From Siphonodentalium dalli (lineage: Eukaryota; Mollusca; Scaphopoda; Gadilida; Siphonodentaliidae), in contig CP136068.1 of the NCBI GenBank assembly GCA_032622095.1, forward strand, positions 53,376,443-53,440,442: 64,000 bases of DNA. Reading direction: 5' to 3'. The position numbers and the translations under genes are program-made. Below are positions 43,609-56,439 of this stretch, piece by piece. The notes below the pieces were generated by a model. The model worked only from the letters and a program-made list of their open reading frames with translations, was not told the DNA's origin and searched no databases. The first letter of the stretch is position 1, and the number at the start of each line of letters is the position of its first letter.

Positions 43609-43755
43609 TACAGTAATGCTCTAATTAATCGACTCCTTAAACACAGGAGAGAGCTTTCCGATGAATGGCAACAAGCCATATTTCCGACTAAATCCTGAAA
43701 AGTTACCCATAATTCTGCTGTGTTTAAGGAGTCGATTAATTAGAGCATTACTGTA
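43609..43755. mobile_element. pogo/mariner-type MITE, perfect 36-bp TIRs
   Basis: The left end TACAGTAATGCTCTAATTAA continues tcgactccttaaacac; the right end is its exact reverse complement (gtgtttaaggagtcgattaa...ATTACTGTA). Each border is TA, fitting a TA target with CAGTA termini as in pogo/Tc1-mariner elements. At 147 bp it has no coding capacity. The perfect ends point to recent insertion. Confidence 0.9.
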
Positions 43756-44449
43756 CTTTCTTTAGACCTAATTACAAGCCTGGACACATTTAATTTATAG
43801 TGAGATAGAAAACATAGACTATATTAGCAGTTGTGGCGGAAGATGCATACCCTTGGGCCTTGGCTAGTGTCTGAAAGCACCCCAACGGAATTTGAAGGGG
43901 TCACAAAAGGGTGTTTCCAATATGACAAATCCAAAAGGTTGAGTTTTGGTTTTTGTCTCATTTTAAACCACATAATTGAACATGCATGTTTATCGGTCAT
44001 GATATGGTTTCAATGTGCAATTCAATGAAATTATCAGGGCGTATAATGTTTTGACGTACATTAAAAAACCAAGAAAAACATTCAACTGCGTTAAAGAGCG
44101 TTCCTAATGATATCTTGAACGTATTCGAGCTCAAACAACATTTAAAATGAAGGTCAGGGTTGATTGATAATTGAAAACAAATGGATTTATAAATTATAAA
44201 GTCGAAAAATAATGCGGGGAATTTATACATCAGCAGACGATGTTCCCAGCTCAAAATTAGATTATTTACATGACTTTTGAGAGCCGATTCCAGTTTAAAT
44301 ATTTATTTTGTTCCCTGTCAACAAGGTCAACAACCTGATATTGTAAGCGACCCAATACGGAAGTATTTGTGATTGGTTGATCGCCAACAGTTCATGAAAA
44401 ATTCATATGGATCTTCGGGGTGACATCTAGATTACCATATCTTTGGAGT

Positions 44450-45440
44450 TCTGTTAAAAAACATGGCTGCCAGTGGCCATCTTGGATTTTACTCTTTGTA
44501 TGAGTAAATCCTTTTGCACACCCTTCAGGTCACATCTATCATTTGATGTCACCAAACTTCATATGGATCTTCGTAGTGATCTCTAGATGGGAGCTTACCA
44601 TTTTTATTCAAATTCTGTTAAAAACATGAAACATGGCCGCCAGTGGCCATATTGCATTTCACATTTGAATCCATCGGCACACTATGCAGCCCACAATTAT
44701 TGTAAAAATGTTAAAATCTACAGGCATGTTTGAGATCACCGCTACTCTTATGTGTCAAATAGTTAAGTACAGGGTGGAATATAAGTGCAGGGTGGAAATT
44801 TCTGAAAAATTTATTAAAAAAGTGTGCACGGTGGAAATATATTCCAATAATAAATTCCAATAACTTGAACAATTATTTTTGTAGACTTGAATATAAAGCA
44901 AGTTTTCACAATTGACATACCTTACTTAAACTTGATAGATGCACAGGAAAATGTGATCCTCGTTGTCTACATGCCCCACGTGTGTAACATCTGGAATGAA
45001 AGATCAACATTATCTTGTAATTAAGCTAATTGTATAGAATTTGCTAATCAAATTTAGAACAGAGCCATCAATCTTTTAAAAAACGTACAGACCCGAATAA
45101 GCACAGTGCAGGGCGGATTTTTCTCACAAAATTAATAAAAGTATAGGTACCTTTATTTGGAACCCAAGAGCGATGAATAACATGGCCGCTTGCAGCCCTC
45201 TTGGATTTTACTCTTTGCATCACTAAATACTTTGGCACACCTTACAGGCCATGCACATATCTCATCCAAATGTCACCAAACTTCATATAGATCCTCAGGG
45301 TGACCTTTAGATGTGAGCTTACCATTTTTCCCGAATTCTGTTAATAAACATGGCTGTGGTGGCCATCTTGTATTTTACTCTTTATCATTAAATCTGTCAG
45401 CACACAGGCCACATCACACATTCGATTGTCACATGCGGCA
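44450..45440 (-). mobile_element. Tandem-repeat-containing MITE, copy 2 (partial, inverted)
   Basis: Minus-strand copies of the ~160-bp unit: ggccatcttggattttactc, ttgcatcactaaatactttg, gcacac.cttacaggcca and caccaaacttcatatggatc. The terminal tagctcaactta is missing at both sides, so this is a decayed or truncated copy. A unique segment (44690-45130) interrupts it. Confidence 0.68.
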
Positions 45441-45936
45441 TCGTACTAGTACATGGGTGTAAGGGGAATAATCCAGTGTGTTCCATGTGACTGACCAACC
45501 ACATGGATTAACAAATAGATTAGTTGGGAGAACTCTATTGTTTCAATTTGTTTGTATGTCATTTTGGACCAACTCACGTGTTTAGTACTGTTTACCCCAT
45601 TCGGCAAACCTTGTCCATGTCCATAAAGTATGCCTAGAGATCAAGGATTGAGGAGTCCAGAATGTTGTTTACCCTAATGAATTATACAATACAATGTGGT
45701 TGTCCCCCTTCTGTTAAATAATATTCTGTCAATGATTAAATGATATTTTCATTTATATATTAGAGAAAGTCGCACGAATCTCCCGGTGGGGGAGGATTTA
45801 GAAATTTGTCAAATCTTCATCATCATTTTCAACCACATCAAATGTTTTGCATGATTGCACATCAAATCAAATCTCTATTGTTCACAGTAGCCTACATTCT
45901 ACAGAACAATTATGTCTAAATAGTACTTGTCATGTC

Positions 45937-48405
45937 TTTAAGGTACTCAATCCGATCAGAGGGTCCCCATATCATCAAGATACAACAACAACAACATTAC
46001 TTCAAAATATGTTTTAGTTGTCAGAATCGATTAATTGCAACAAAATAATGCTAACCACTGTCAACTATGGTATAAAATTTCCCAAAACGTGTTATTTATC
46101 AACATCTTGTTAAACGAAATAAGGCCGTATTATCACTTGAGTATTCTCGAAATTTGGCTGTATCACCACTCTTTTTTAGAGTTATCCAACTTCATCTCCA
46201 ATTTTTAGCTCACCTGAGACGAAGTCTCCAGTGGAGCTATAGTCATCACTCCTCGTCCGCCATCCGTCCGTCTGTCGTACCGTCCGTCAACAATTCTTTG
46301 AACATCTTCTTTAAATCCATAGGACCGAATGGGTTCATATTTGGTGTGGATGTTCCCTAGGTGACTCACATTCAGATTTGTTCAAATGAGGTCACTGGGT
46401 CAAATAGTTGCGAAGCCAGGGCCATAACTCTTTCCCTCCATAGTAATTCTTAAAACAACTCCTTCTCAAGTGCCATCAGGCCGAATGGGTTCATATTTGG
46501 TATGAAGGGTCCTTGGGTGACTGGGGTTCAGATTTGTTCAAATGAGGTTACTGGGTCAATGTGGGCGGAGCCAGGGACATAACTCAAAAAACAAAACAAA
46601 ATTCAGATTGAACTCATTGCTCAATAAAATAAAATAAAAAATTCAGATTGAACTCATTGCTCAATTAAAAAAAAATATTAAAAACAAAAAAGAAAATATT
46701 TTATTTTTTTAAAATTAGACTGATTAATTTAGATTCAACTCCTTGCTCAATGATTTGTTTGTTTGTTTTTATTTTTATTTTTTAAACTTGTTAAAAGATA
46801 TGAAAAACTCTTGCCATTATAACATCCCCAGGTACCTGGAGTCCCAACAGCAAATTTGGTTTTAAATCACTCTAAAATCCAGAACATATGTACAAAGCAC
46901 AATGGGATATAGGAGACAGAATGTTTACTTAATAACAGCATAGAAGTCAGAAAGGTGATTATAAAGTCATTATGGCAGCTGTGATTAAATATGATTGTTG
47001 TGACAGCTCTGTGTGGAATATCCCATACTGCTACTGGTAACAGGCATATGCCATGCATGTGTCACAGTTTGAGCTGTTTGTATATAAATGGCCCAGAATG
47101 GCTATGATAACTAGCAATCCACCTTCTTAAGTTTGTTGTATTCATGGAGAAAAATGATGCCAAGTGTGATTCTGACATTAAAAATAAATACCTGTGTTCT
47201 AACACAATTATATATACATGTATGGGAAACTGGATGGAAGAGTGGGCTTTTTATCTCATCTGATACCAAGTCTCTGGTGGAGCTATAGTCTTCTTCTCAA
47301 GAACCATCAGACCTATTCAGCTTAAATTTGGTATGGAGGGTCCTTGGGTGACTGTGGTACATATTTTTACAAATGGGGTCACCGGGTCAAATAAGGGCAC
47401 AGCCAGGGATGTAACTTATCCATCAATTGTAATTCTTCAATTTTTTTTATCAAGAACCATCAGACCTATTCAGCTTATATTTGGTATTCAGAGTCCTTGG
47501 ATGACAGGGATTCAGATTTGTTCAAATTTGTTCACAGGTCAAATAGCGTTGGAGCCATGGGCGCAACTTGTTCCCTCTCTAGTATTTCTTAAAACACCTT
47601 CTTCTCAAGAACCATCAGCCCTATTCAGCATATATTTGGTATGGTTGGTCTTTGGGTGACTATGATTCAGATTTGTTCAAATTGGATCACTGGGTCAAAT
47701 CAGGGCAGAGCCAGGGATATAACTCTTTATCTCAATAGTTATTCTTTAAATATCTTCTCAAGAATCATTTAGCATATTTAGCTTATATTTTGTATGGAGG
47801 GTCCTTAGGTGACTGGGATTCAGATTTGTTCAAGGTCAAATAGGGGTTAGACCAGGGACATAACTCTTGACCCCATGTTAATTCTATGGGGTCAGCCATT
47901 AAAAAAGGGGGAATGTCAGGTTGGAAGTTTACAACAGTTGGGAAAGCTTGAGATATCAGTTGTAAAATTCCAACATGTGAAAAGGAATTTTTATAAACTT
48001 GGGAGTGTGTTTGCTTAAGTTAGGAGGCTATATGGGATGGGAGGTATCAGGGCGTGCAGTTGAACATTTCAATGTGGACACCCCACTGCTTAACGGAGAC
48101 CCTCTAGCTATTTTCTTGTTAAGTACTAACTCTTATGGTCTTCAGAGTCCCAGTCTTCTCAGTCTTTACAGTCTGCTGAGCGACCCACAGTCATTGACTG
48201 TCTTGTTACTGAGACCGTCTGTTTTACGGCATGTTTCTGGGCCACAAATAATTGAACATCTCGAGAAATAACAAACTTAAAAAATCGATATCTGATCACT
48301 CTGAGCTTTGATGGGTGGGTTCCTCAACTCGAATCAAATATTTTTTACCCCCGAAGCCAAAGAAATAGTAATTTAGGAGCGTTAATTCGGATTGGCATCT
48401 TTAAT
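45937..48405 (+). mobile_element. TIR repeat family E, copy 5, split by an insertion
   Basis: The left part 45937-46202 runs taaggtactcaatccgatca to caacttcatctccaattt. The right part 48262-48405 resumes with gagaaataacaaacttaaaa and ends gagcgttaattcggattggc. In the uninterrupted copies these two parts are contiguous. About 2.06 kb of another repeat lies between. Confidence 0.72.
46203..48261 (+). mobile_element. Inserted repeat with ~160-bp internal units (agctcacctgag type)
   Basis: Begins tttagctcacctgagacgaa, then gtctccagtggagctatagt and a ccgtccg run. Internal units repeat ttcagatttgttcaaatgag, gtcactgggtcaaata, gaaccatcagacctattcag and gtatggagggtccttgggtg about 8 times to 47860. A second start-like phrase (tctcatctgataccaagtct) lies at 47255. 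Open frames here (46154-46360, 47333-47659) are repeat shadows. Confidence 0.65.
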
Positions 48406-48566
48406 CTCTACTCTGGGTACTCCTAGAGAGATCATGTTCCATCAGTTCAAAACCTCGGAATGTTTAATTCAAAACCTCTTAGTTCAAAACCTCGGAATGT
48501 TTTGAAGTTCTGATGAGGAACTTTATAACATTGAAAAAATAATGTAAGTAATATATTTCTTAGTTA

Positions 48567-50388
48567 AAACATGTTCCTTGATAATGTATATCACAGTAGG
48601 TGAAGGTCTCAGTGTAAGATTAAACATGTTCCTTGATAATGTATATCACAGTAGGTGAAGGTCTCAGTGTAAGATTAAATGATTTAAACATGTTCCTTGA
48701 TAATGTATATCACAGTAGGTGAAGGTCTCAGTGTAAGATTAAACATGTTCCTTGATAATGTATATCACAGTAGGTGAAGGTCTCAGTGTAAGATTAAACA
48801 TGTTCCTTGATAATGTATATCACAGTAGGTGAAGGTCTCAGTGTAAGATTAAATGATTTAAACATGTTCCTTGATAATGTATATCACAGTAGGTGAAGGT
48901 CTCGGTGTAAGATTAAATGATTTAAACATGTTCCTTGATAATGTATATCACAGTAGGTGAAGGTCTCAGTGTAAGATTAAATGATTTAAACATGTTCCTT
49001 GATAATGTATATCACAGTAGGTGAAGGTCTCAGTGTAAGATTAAACATGTTCCTTGATAATGTATATCACAGTAGGTGAAGGTCTCAGTGTAAGATTAAA
49101 CATGTTCCTTGATAATGTATATCACAGTAGGTGAAGGTCTCAGTGTAAGATTAAATGATTTAAACATGTTCCTTGATAATGTATATCACAGTAGGTGAAG
49201 GTCTCAGTGTAAGATTAAATGATTTAAACATGTTCCTTGATAATGTATATCACAGTAGGTGAAGGTCTCAGTGTAAGATTAAATGATTTAAACATGTTCC
49301 TTGATAATGTATATCACAGTAGGTGAAGGTCTCAGTGTAAGATTAAATGATTTAAACATGTTCCTTGATAATGTATATCACTGTAGGTGAAGGTCTCAGT
49401 GTAAGATTAAATGATTTAAACATGTTCCTTGATAATGTATATCACAGTAGGTGAAGGTCTCAGTGTAAGATTAAACATGTTCCTTGATAATGTATATCAC
49501 AGTAGGTGAAGGTCTCAGTGTAAGATTAAATGATTTAAACATGTTCCTTGATAATGTATATCACAGTAGGTGAAGGTCTCAGTGTAAGATTAAACATGTT
49601 CCTTGATAATGTATATCACAGTAGGTGAAGGTCTCAGTGTAAGATTAAATGATTTAAACATGTTCCTTGATAATGTATATCACAGTAGGTGAAGGTCTCA
49701 GTGTAAGATTAAATGATTTAAACATGTTCCTTGATAATGTATATCACAGTAGGTGAAGGTCTCAGTGTAAGATTAAATGATTTAAACATGTTCCTTGATA
49801 ATGTATATCACAGTAGGTGAAGGTCTCAGTGTAAGATTAAATGATTTAAACATGTTCCTTGATAATGTATATCACAGTAGGTGAAGGTCTCAGTGTAAGA
49901 TTAAACATGTTCCTTGATAATGTATATCACAGTAGGTGAAGGTCTCAGTGTAAGATTAAATGATTTAAACATGTTCCTTGATAATGTATATCACAGTAGG
50001 TGAAGGTCTCAGTGTAAGATTAAACATGTTCCTTGATAATGTATATCACAGTAGGTGAAGGTCTCAGTGTAAGATTAAATGATTTAAACATGTTCCTTGA
50101 TAATGTATATCACAGTAGGTGAAGGTCTCAGTGTAAGATTAAACATGTTCCTTGATAATGTATATCACAGTAGGTGAAGGTCTCAGTGTAAGATTAAATG
50201 ATTTAAACATGTTCCTTGATAATGTATATCACAGTAGGTGAAGGTCTCAGTGTAAGATTAAACATGTTCCTTGATAATGTATATCACAGTAGGTGAAGGT
50301 CTCAGTGTAAGATTAAATGATTTAAACATGTTCCTTGATAATGTATATCACAGTAGGTGAAGGTCTCAGTGTAAGATTAAATGATTTA
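48567..50388. repeat. Minisatellite of 55-bp and 64-bp units, 30 copies
   Basis: Every unit is aaacatgttccttgataatg, tatatcacagtaggtgaagg, tctcagtgtaagatt (55 bp, S), with an optional nine-base aaatgattt (64 bp, L). Read left to right the order is S L S S L L L S S L L L L L S L S L L L L S L S L S L S L L: 11 S and 19 L, total 1821 bp, matching the span. Only two substitutions were noticed (ctcggtg at ~48901, cactgtagg at ~49380), so it is extremely homogeneous. It lies in MRPL17 intron 1. Confidence 0.97.
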
Positions 50389-51581
50389 AGCAACTATCTT
50401 GCAACTATGCCTAATGTACTTCGTTAAATTACAGAATGTGATTACCCCATCCCTGCTATTTTGAACCGATTTTGTGATTAACATAAAATTATTACTGGTG
50501 GGGGGGGGGGGGGGTGTGATTTTACATCATACTGCATTCTGCGTTCACATTGGCTTATGATTAGATAAATTGTAAATTATAAGAAACTATTGATTATATG
50601 CACGCGTGGTCAAATGCTATGCGCAGTAGAGCAATACTATATATCTCCTAAGCAATCCATGAAAAGAGTGCTATAACTGTGTAAATTACATGAAAAATTA
50701 TCACATTTATTTTTGTTTAAGAAAATTAGGGGATTTTCCAGGATTTCTTCCAAATATTCTGGGGATGTCCTGCATTAATTATTCACCTTCACTGATTAGA
50801 GTTCACAGCCAATCAAACACAGATCCCGTGAACAGGTTGTCAGTATGTGCGATGACCATCTTCTGTCTGCGCAGTGTGTGTGTATTTTTTTCCTATGCAG
50901 TAAAATAAAACATCTCATTAATGTGCTTTAGACTCGTGAATTGTCTTAATTTTTGGAAATTGTGGATTTTTGTTAATATCGTAACTTTGTTAATTGTATA
51001 TCGATTCGTACTTGGCCAGATAACTGACCAGAAGAGTTGAATAATTAACTAGGGGAAAGCCTATACTAGCCTATATAGTGGTGGTAACATGAAGGATATC
51101 AAATGTTCATGCATAGTTGTTATTTTTATGTCCTTCAGGATTGAAGCCTGGATTTCCCAGACACAGGAGCTACGATCACTAACAGGGGCTGCAGTGTCCC
51201 CAAACCCACCGGGTCAAGAAATATTGGGACAAAACTTGCAAAATCCATGCCAATGAATTGTTATTTTTTCTGTTTTCATGTTAATTCTCAGAATCTTTGC
51301 GAAAACTTCAACAGGGTATGCATCATCATGCATGATCTATAGCATGTAAAGTAGGATACAGTATTTTTAATAGGTAGTAATCAGTTTGGCAGTGTCATTT
51401 CTATAGCATTTCACGTTGTATACTGTCAAATCCATTCAAAAAGTGGCACAATCAGGCACAATGTGATCAAAATCTGTAACACCTACACACCCAAAGTCAT
51501 TGATTGATTGAACACTTAATGTCGTGTCTTGATGGCATAAAAAACACTCTATAATTTTATGGCGTAGAAAGCATTGTATAA
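50389..51581. other. Intron 1 stretch without recognised feature
   Basis: A G-run of about 14 lies at 50500-50513. The open frame 50690-50908 lacks any recognisable domain. No exon of MRPL17 is expected or seen here. Confidence 0.4.
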
Positions 51582-52920
51582 TTAGCTCAACTTGAGAAAG
51601 TCAAGTTTGAGCTATTGGCAATTTTCGTTAGCACACCCTACAGGTCACATCTCTCATCCGATCGTCACCAAACTTCATATAGATCTTCTCGGTGACCTCT
51701 AGATGGGAGCCATCAATTTTTTCCGATATTCGTTAAAAAAATGGCGGACAGCAGCCATCTTGGATTTGAAATTTTAATCCATTGCCACACCCCTGCGGCC
51801 AGAATTTATTGTAGAATTGTTTTGAAAATTTACAGGCATGTTTAGGATCACCTCTAGATGGGAACTATCAAATTTGAACATATATCGATGAAAAACATGA
51901 CTGCCAACAGAAATCTTGGATTTTACTCTTTGCATGACTAAATCTTTTGGCACACCCTACAGACGACATCCCTCTTCCAATCATTGCCAAACTTCATCTT
52001 GGATTTCAAATTTGAATACATCGCCACACTCTGCAGCCAGCATTGATGGGATCATGGGAGAATTGTTTTGAAAATTTGTAAGCATGTTTACAGTCCTCAT
52101 AATTGGCTATGGAAATCAACAATGCAAACTGAGCCATGACAAAGGGGTGCCATAGCAGATTGCCGAAGCCAACCAATCTGAATTAAGTGGGTGTTTAGAA
52201 TCACCTCTTGATGGGAGCTATCGAATTTGAACTATTTTCTATGAAAAACATTACCACCGGCAGTTATCTTGGATTTTACTCTTTAATGATTAAATCCTTT
52301 GGCACACACTACATACCAAATCCCTTATCCGATCATCACCAAACTGCATATTGAATTTTTGGTTGACCTCTAAATGGGATCCATCAATTTTTTTCAAATT
52401 TTTTTCAAAAACATGGCTGCCAGCAGCCATCTTGGATTTTACTCTTTTATGACTAAATCATTGGCACATCCTACTGGCCACCTCCCTCATCCGATCATTG
52501 CCAAACTTCATATTGATCTTCAGGGGTAACCACTAGATGGGATTCATCAAAATTTCTGAATTTTTGTTTTTTAAAATGGCTGCCAGCAGCCATCTTGGAT
52601 TTCAAATTTGGATCCATTGACACAATCATGCAACCCGCATTTATTGGAGAATTGTTTTGAAATTTACATCCTTGTTTATAATCATCTATCGATTTTGAAT
52701 GATTTTCGATTAAAAATATGGCCGCTGGCAGCCATCTTGGATTTTACTCTTCGGCTTTCCCTACAGTCAACATTTTTCATCCAATTGTTCCCAAACTACA
52801 TATGGCATTTTTCTCTCTTCATTCCTATTCATCTCATTACCTGCAATGCATAAAAATCTTACAATTTCTCCCCTCTCCAAGTTGAACTACAGAGTCATTG
52901 ACACTTTCATTTGTGTATGT
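51582..52920 (-). mobile_element. Tandem-repeat-containing MITE, copy 3 (inverted)
   Basis: Starts tagctcaacttgagaaagtc then aagtttgagctattggcaat and ends ccaagttgaactacagagtc then attgacactttcattt, the reverse complement of the left flank of copy 1. It holds about 7 inverted units with gccatcttggattttactct and cttcatattgatcttcaggg. Ends and flanks match copy 1 better than the interior does. Confidence 0.78.
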
Positions 52921-53154
52921 AAAAAAACTTGAGAATTTGATGGATACATCATTTAAACTGAGAAATTTTTAGAAAGAGCCAGTTGTAACAAGTTCCTCCT
53001 CATATATTAGGTTCAATTAAACTCAAATTATGAGAGGTGCATTGTCACATATTTCTCCTCCCCGCAGTGGTGACAATCAGCCTTTTGTGTCCACCCCCTC
53101 CCCCATCAGGCACCAAAAACCATTCAACCGTAATGCTATTCTTCTTTTCTTCAG

Positions 53155-53226
53155 CTCATTCAGATAGCCATAAGGAATGGTGACACACATAAAGAAACGA
53201 TGGAGTTAGCTGATTACTGGCTTCTT
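53155..53226 (+). CDS. MRPL17: MRPL17 exon 2
   Basis: A 72-nt exon encoding LIQIAIRNGDTHKETMELAD then YWLL. It continues exon 1 in frame (YAER-LIQIAIRNGDTHKETM), aligning with the vertebrate YAEKLIDYGKLGDTNERAM region. Acceptor tcttcttttcttcag ends at 53154; donor GTGAGT at 53227; phase 0 at both ends. It lies 18.3 kb from exon 1. Confidence 0.9.
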
Positions 53227-54026
53227 GTGAGTAGGCACCTGTTGATATGTTTACCATCTTCTCCTCACCCCTCATGACCCTTGCTGTAATAGGATTTTTG
53301 ACTCTATGTGGAAGTATGCTATCTCATGCTGTCCAATAAATGTGTTTGTTTAAAATTCAATTGTTTTCGGCTTACTGCATCAATCAAGTTGGTAAAAATT
53401 GCCTAACAATGACATTTTTTAATATCAATTAGCTAACGGAAACAAATAGTCTTCTGATGTGGCACATTTAGATAAAGAGAATGTTGATAATTGATTACCT
53501 GACATATATAGTGATTTTTCTGGGTCCTGGGCCCTTTCATTGATAATGTTTTTTTGACATAGAGGCCTGTAAGTGGGAATACATGTATATTGAATATAGA
53601 AATAATCATTTTAATTGTGAATCTCAGTGTCATCTCAACAGTTTAATGTACTTGTTAATGTAGATTGTTTATTTCCATATTACACATATGGAGCGAGAGG
53701 ACTTGAAAATGCACATAAAAAGAAGGAGAAGTCTTTTTTCACAAAACAAAAGACTTTCTGTGAAAATATTTCAGGGTCAGAAATTCGAAGAAAAAAAACA
53801 TGACAACATTTATTTCCCCAATGGGAACATAGACCATTTTCAGTCTTTGCCTAAACAAATCTCTGAGATAACAAGAAATAGCTAATATCAGGCATTCATG
53901 AATTTGTTGCCTGCATGATTTTCAATTTGATTTTATATTTTAGATAAAAGGCCTGTGTCGGATGACAGCAGTTGACATGATCTATGCACTATGTCCCATG
54001 TATAAATCTGTGGTTATTCTTTTCAG
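53227..54026. other. MRPL17 intron 2
   Basis: 800 bp, no repeat recognised. Open frames at 53433-53633 (minus) and 53688-53885 (plus) have no supporting features. Confidence 0.6.
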
Positions 54027-54174
54027 GAGAAAGACTTGATCCACAAACTTTTCAAGGTATATGTGCCGAGATACCAACGTAATGCCTCGGCTTTCACTTC
54101 AGCTTACAAGCTTCCAATGCATTACCCAGCACACACAGGAGAGATCAGACATCAGTTATTACTGGAGATGAAAG
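54027..54174 (+). CDS. MRPL17: MRPL17 exon 3
   Basis: The exon encodes EKDLIHKLFKVYVPRYQRNA, SAFTSAYKLPMHYPAHTGEI and RHQLLLEMK plus one base of a split Gly. ADYWLL-EKDLIHKLFKVYVPRY is the most conserved bL17m block (family: [22 protein letters not shown]). Acceptor ttcttttcag ends at 54026; donor GTGAAC at 54175. Confidence 0.92.
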
Positions 54175-54429
54175 GTGAACAGGGATTATCCTTGGTAGCG
54201 CCCTTTACCAATACCAACAGCAGCTCATTTTTTTTTCAATTTCTAGCAGATTTCTAGTCTTAAATTTCCCAATTTTTGAAGGTTATTAATTTCAGTATGA
54301 GGATACAAATATTAACTTCAAATTTTTTTATTTGGAAGTAATTAGATTAATTCGATTTCTCAATATTTATGTTATTACAGTTAAGTTTGATTTTGGCAAG
54401 TCTGAAAATAGCGTGCCTGTCATTTGCAG

Positions 54430-54513
54430 ATTGAGGTCCCCAGAGGGTGAATTTAGTGATGCTATCCCGCACAGCGGGCTAGCATCACCAAATTCACCCT
54501 CTGGAGACCTCAT
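54430..54513. repeat. Hairpin element in MRPL17 intron 3
   Basis: Arms gaggtccccagagggtgaat then ttagtgatgcta and tagcatcaccaaattcaccc then tctggagacctc are reverse complements with a few mismatches, around a short centre cccgcacagcggg. A small fold-back MITE; a relative of the left arm may be at 54630-54690. Confidence 0.8.
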
Positions 54514-56439
54514 TCTGCTTAGGCCTCATCTTCTGGGAAGTATCTACAGTATCAAATTAACATTGTTTTTAGCTTTCCCTTCTGGGAAGTTTCTATATCA
54601 CCTAATTTGCAGCAGATAAAATGCATAATCGAGGTGCCCAATGGGTGAACATCACCAACTTCAACTAGGGAACTTCAATCTGATCCTAGATTTTGGTTTA
54701 TGGCTTTTTTATCAATTTCATAACGTTATATTGATATTCAACCATATTATAGTTAGATATACCTGAAACCAATAGTTGAATGTCGGATGTGCCATGTCTG
54801 TATATTGTGTATGTAAATAATAATATAATTTAGTGATGGCATGAGTGCAACTGCAGGCCTCTCTTTGTTCTATATAAGTCTCTGAATGCAATTTAGCTTC
54901 TTGGACAAAATATTTACACTCCTGCATGCCTTCACGCTGTGGAACTTGAATGGAGGACGTTGGTTGGTTGAAATCACATCATGTCACCTAAAAAACTTTT
55001 TTTCATATTGTATGAAAGCAACTTGCAATGCGATACCATAATATTGTTAAATTTGGATGCTAAATGCTCTGTTACTCTGCAAGTTGAGTGTAAATATAAG
55101 AAATGTATGTTTTGTGTTCCACACAATATGTCACACCAACTTGCATCCATACTATATGGAATCGCAACAAAATCAACATCCATTTGTTAAATAATTACAC
55201 TCACACATGCATTCACGCTGAAAAGAATATTAAAATATTCGTCTGTAAATTGCAGTATTCGAATATCAAAATCATATTTGATTATTCGTCCACCCTAAAA
55301 AGAGTACTTAAGTCAGGCAAATACATCACGCCTTTCGGTCAGAGAGAGTCAGAATGTAACTCAGGCCTCGTGATGTGATAAAAGTCAAGGTCCTCGCGCG
55401 TGCATACACAGCACACCATGTAAGTCCCGTCGGAGTGAAAAAAATTAAGTTAAAGATGAAAAGAAGCATCTCTTCTGGGCTTCTTCCCAAGATCAGAGAT
55501 ATACCGCTGAACTGCACCGACAGTGTCATTTGCGATAGCTTAACAAATTCCGACCATGAGTCTTGAATCAATTCTTCATTATCTATCGCGAAAACATGCC
55601 TTGTCTCATAGCACTGTTCACATAACCATGGGTGCATCTTTTAAAACTGGAATAGCCTCTTTCGATAACCAGAAATACAGTTCAAGAGAGACAACTCTGT
55701 TTGATTTGATAATGACAAATAATCTTGCTCACAATTATGTCGTGAATAGTTTGTGCAATTCAATCACATGAGATTTTTGTCCGCGATTTTCGTTTCCATG
55801 TTTTACGATGTTTCTTACCATTTAACAATTGATCACACTTTGCGGAAGTTGTGCTTGAATGTGCATACGTGTTCGTGTACGCGTCTGTCATATAGGTTCT
55901 GTCATATAAGGGGAATGTGATATAAGGGGAATGCCTTTTGAATCCAATATTCACGACTCCATGACTCAGATGGTAATTAGAAAATGTTGTATAATGTTTG
56001 CATCCTTAATGTTTGCGTCCTTTTCTTTCTGGATTTTTCGACCAACCAGATATATGAATTTGTGTTACATGTGGAAAAAAATCACACTTCTGATTGGATA
56101 TTGGGGTCACAGTTTAATATATCCAATGTAATAGAGTCCGCTGAATTTGGAACAAAACATTTTCCCTTAGAAAATATTTAGATAATAATTCAACAGCCCA
56201 TAGACCATACCTTTATAGCTGATTGGGGGGAATCCATTCAGTATAGAAATGGTTAAAATAGTGTTGATGGGTTTTCATTCATGATTCTAATCAGACTAAT
56301 GACCACTTGTGTATTTCTACAGTGTATACCTTGGTCATGGGACATTATTAATGTTGGGAGGTTAACAGAGAAAACTTAACTCGATTACTAAGAGGCAACT
56401 TAATTCTCCGATTCTGCTTACCGCAGTCACTGTTTTTCA
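54514..56439. other. MRPL17 intron 3, mostly unrecognised
   Basis: Overlapping short open frames on both strands (54974-55771) show no domain. Around 56140-56260 there is a decayed fragment of MITE family F (ttcccttagaaaatatttag; ggaatccattcagtatagaa). Confidence 0.4.
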
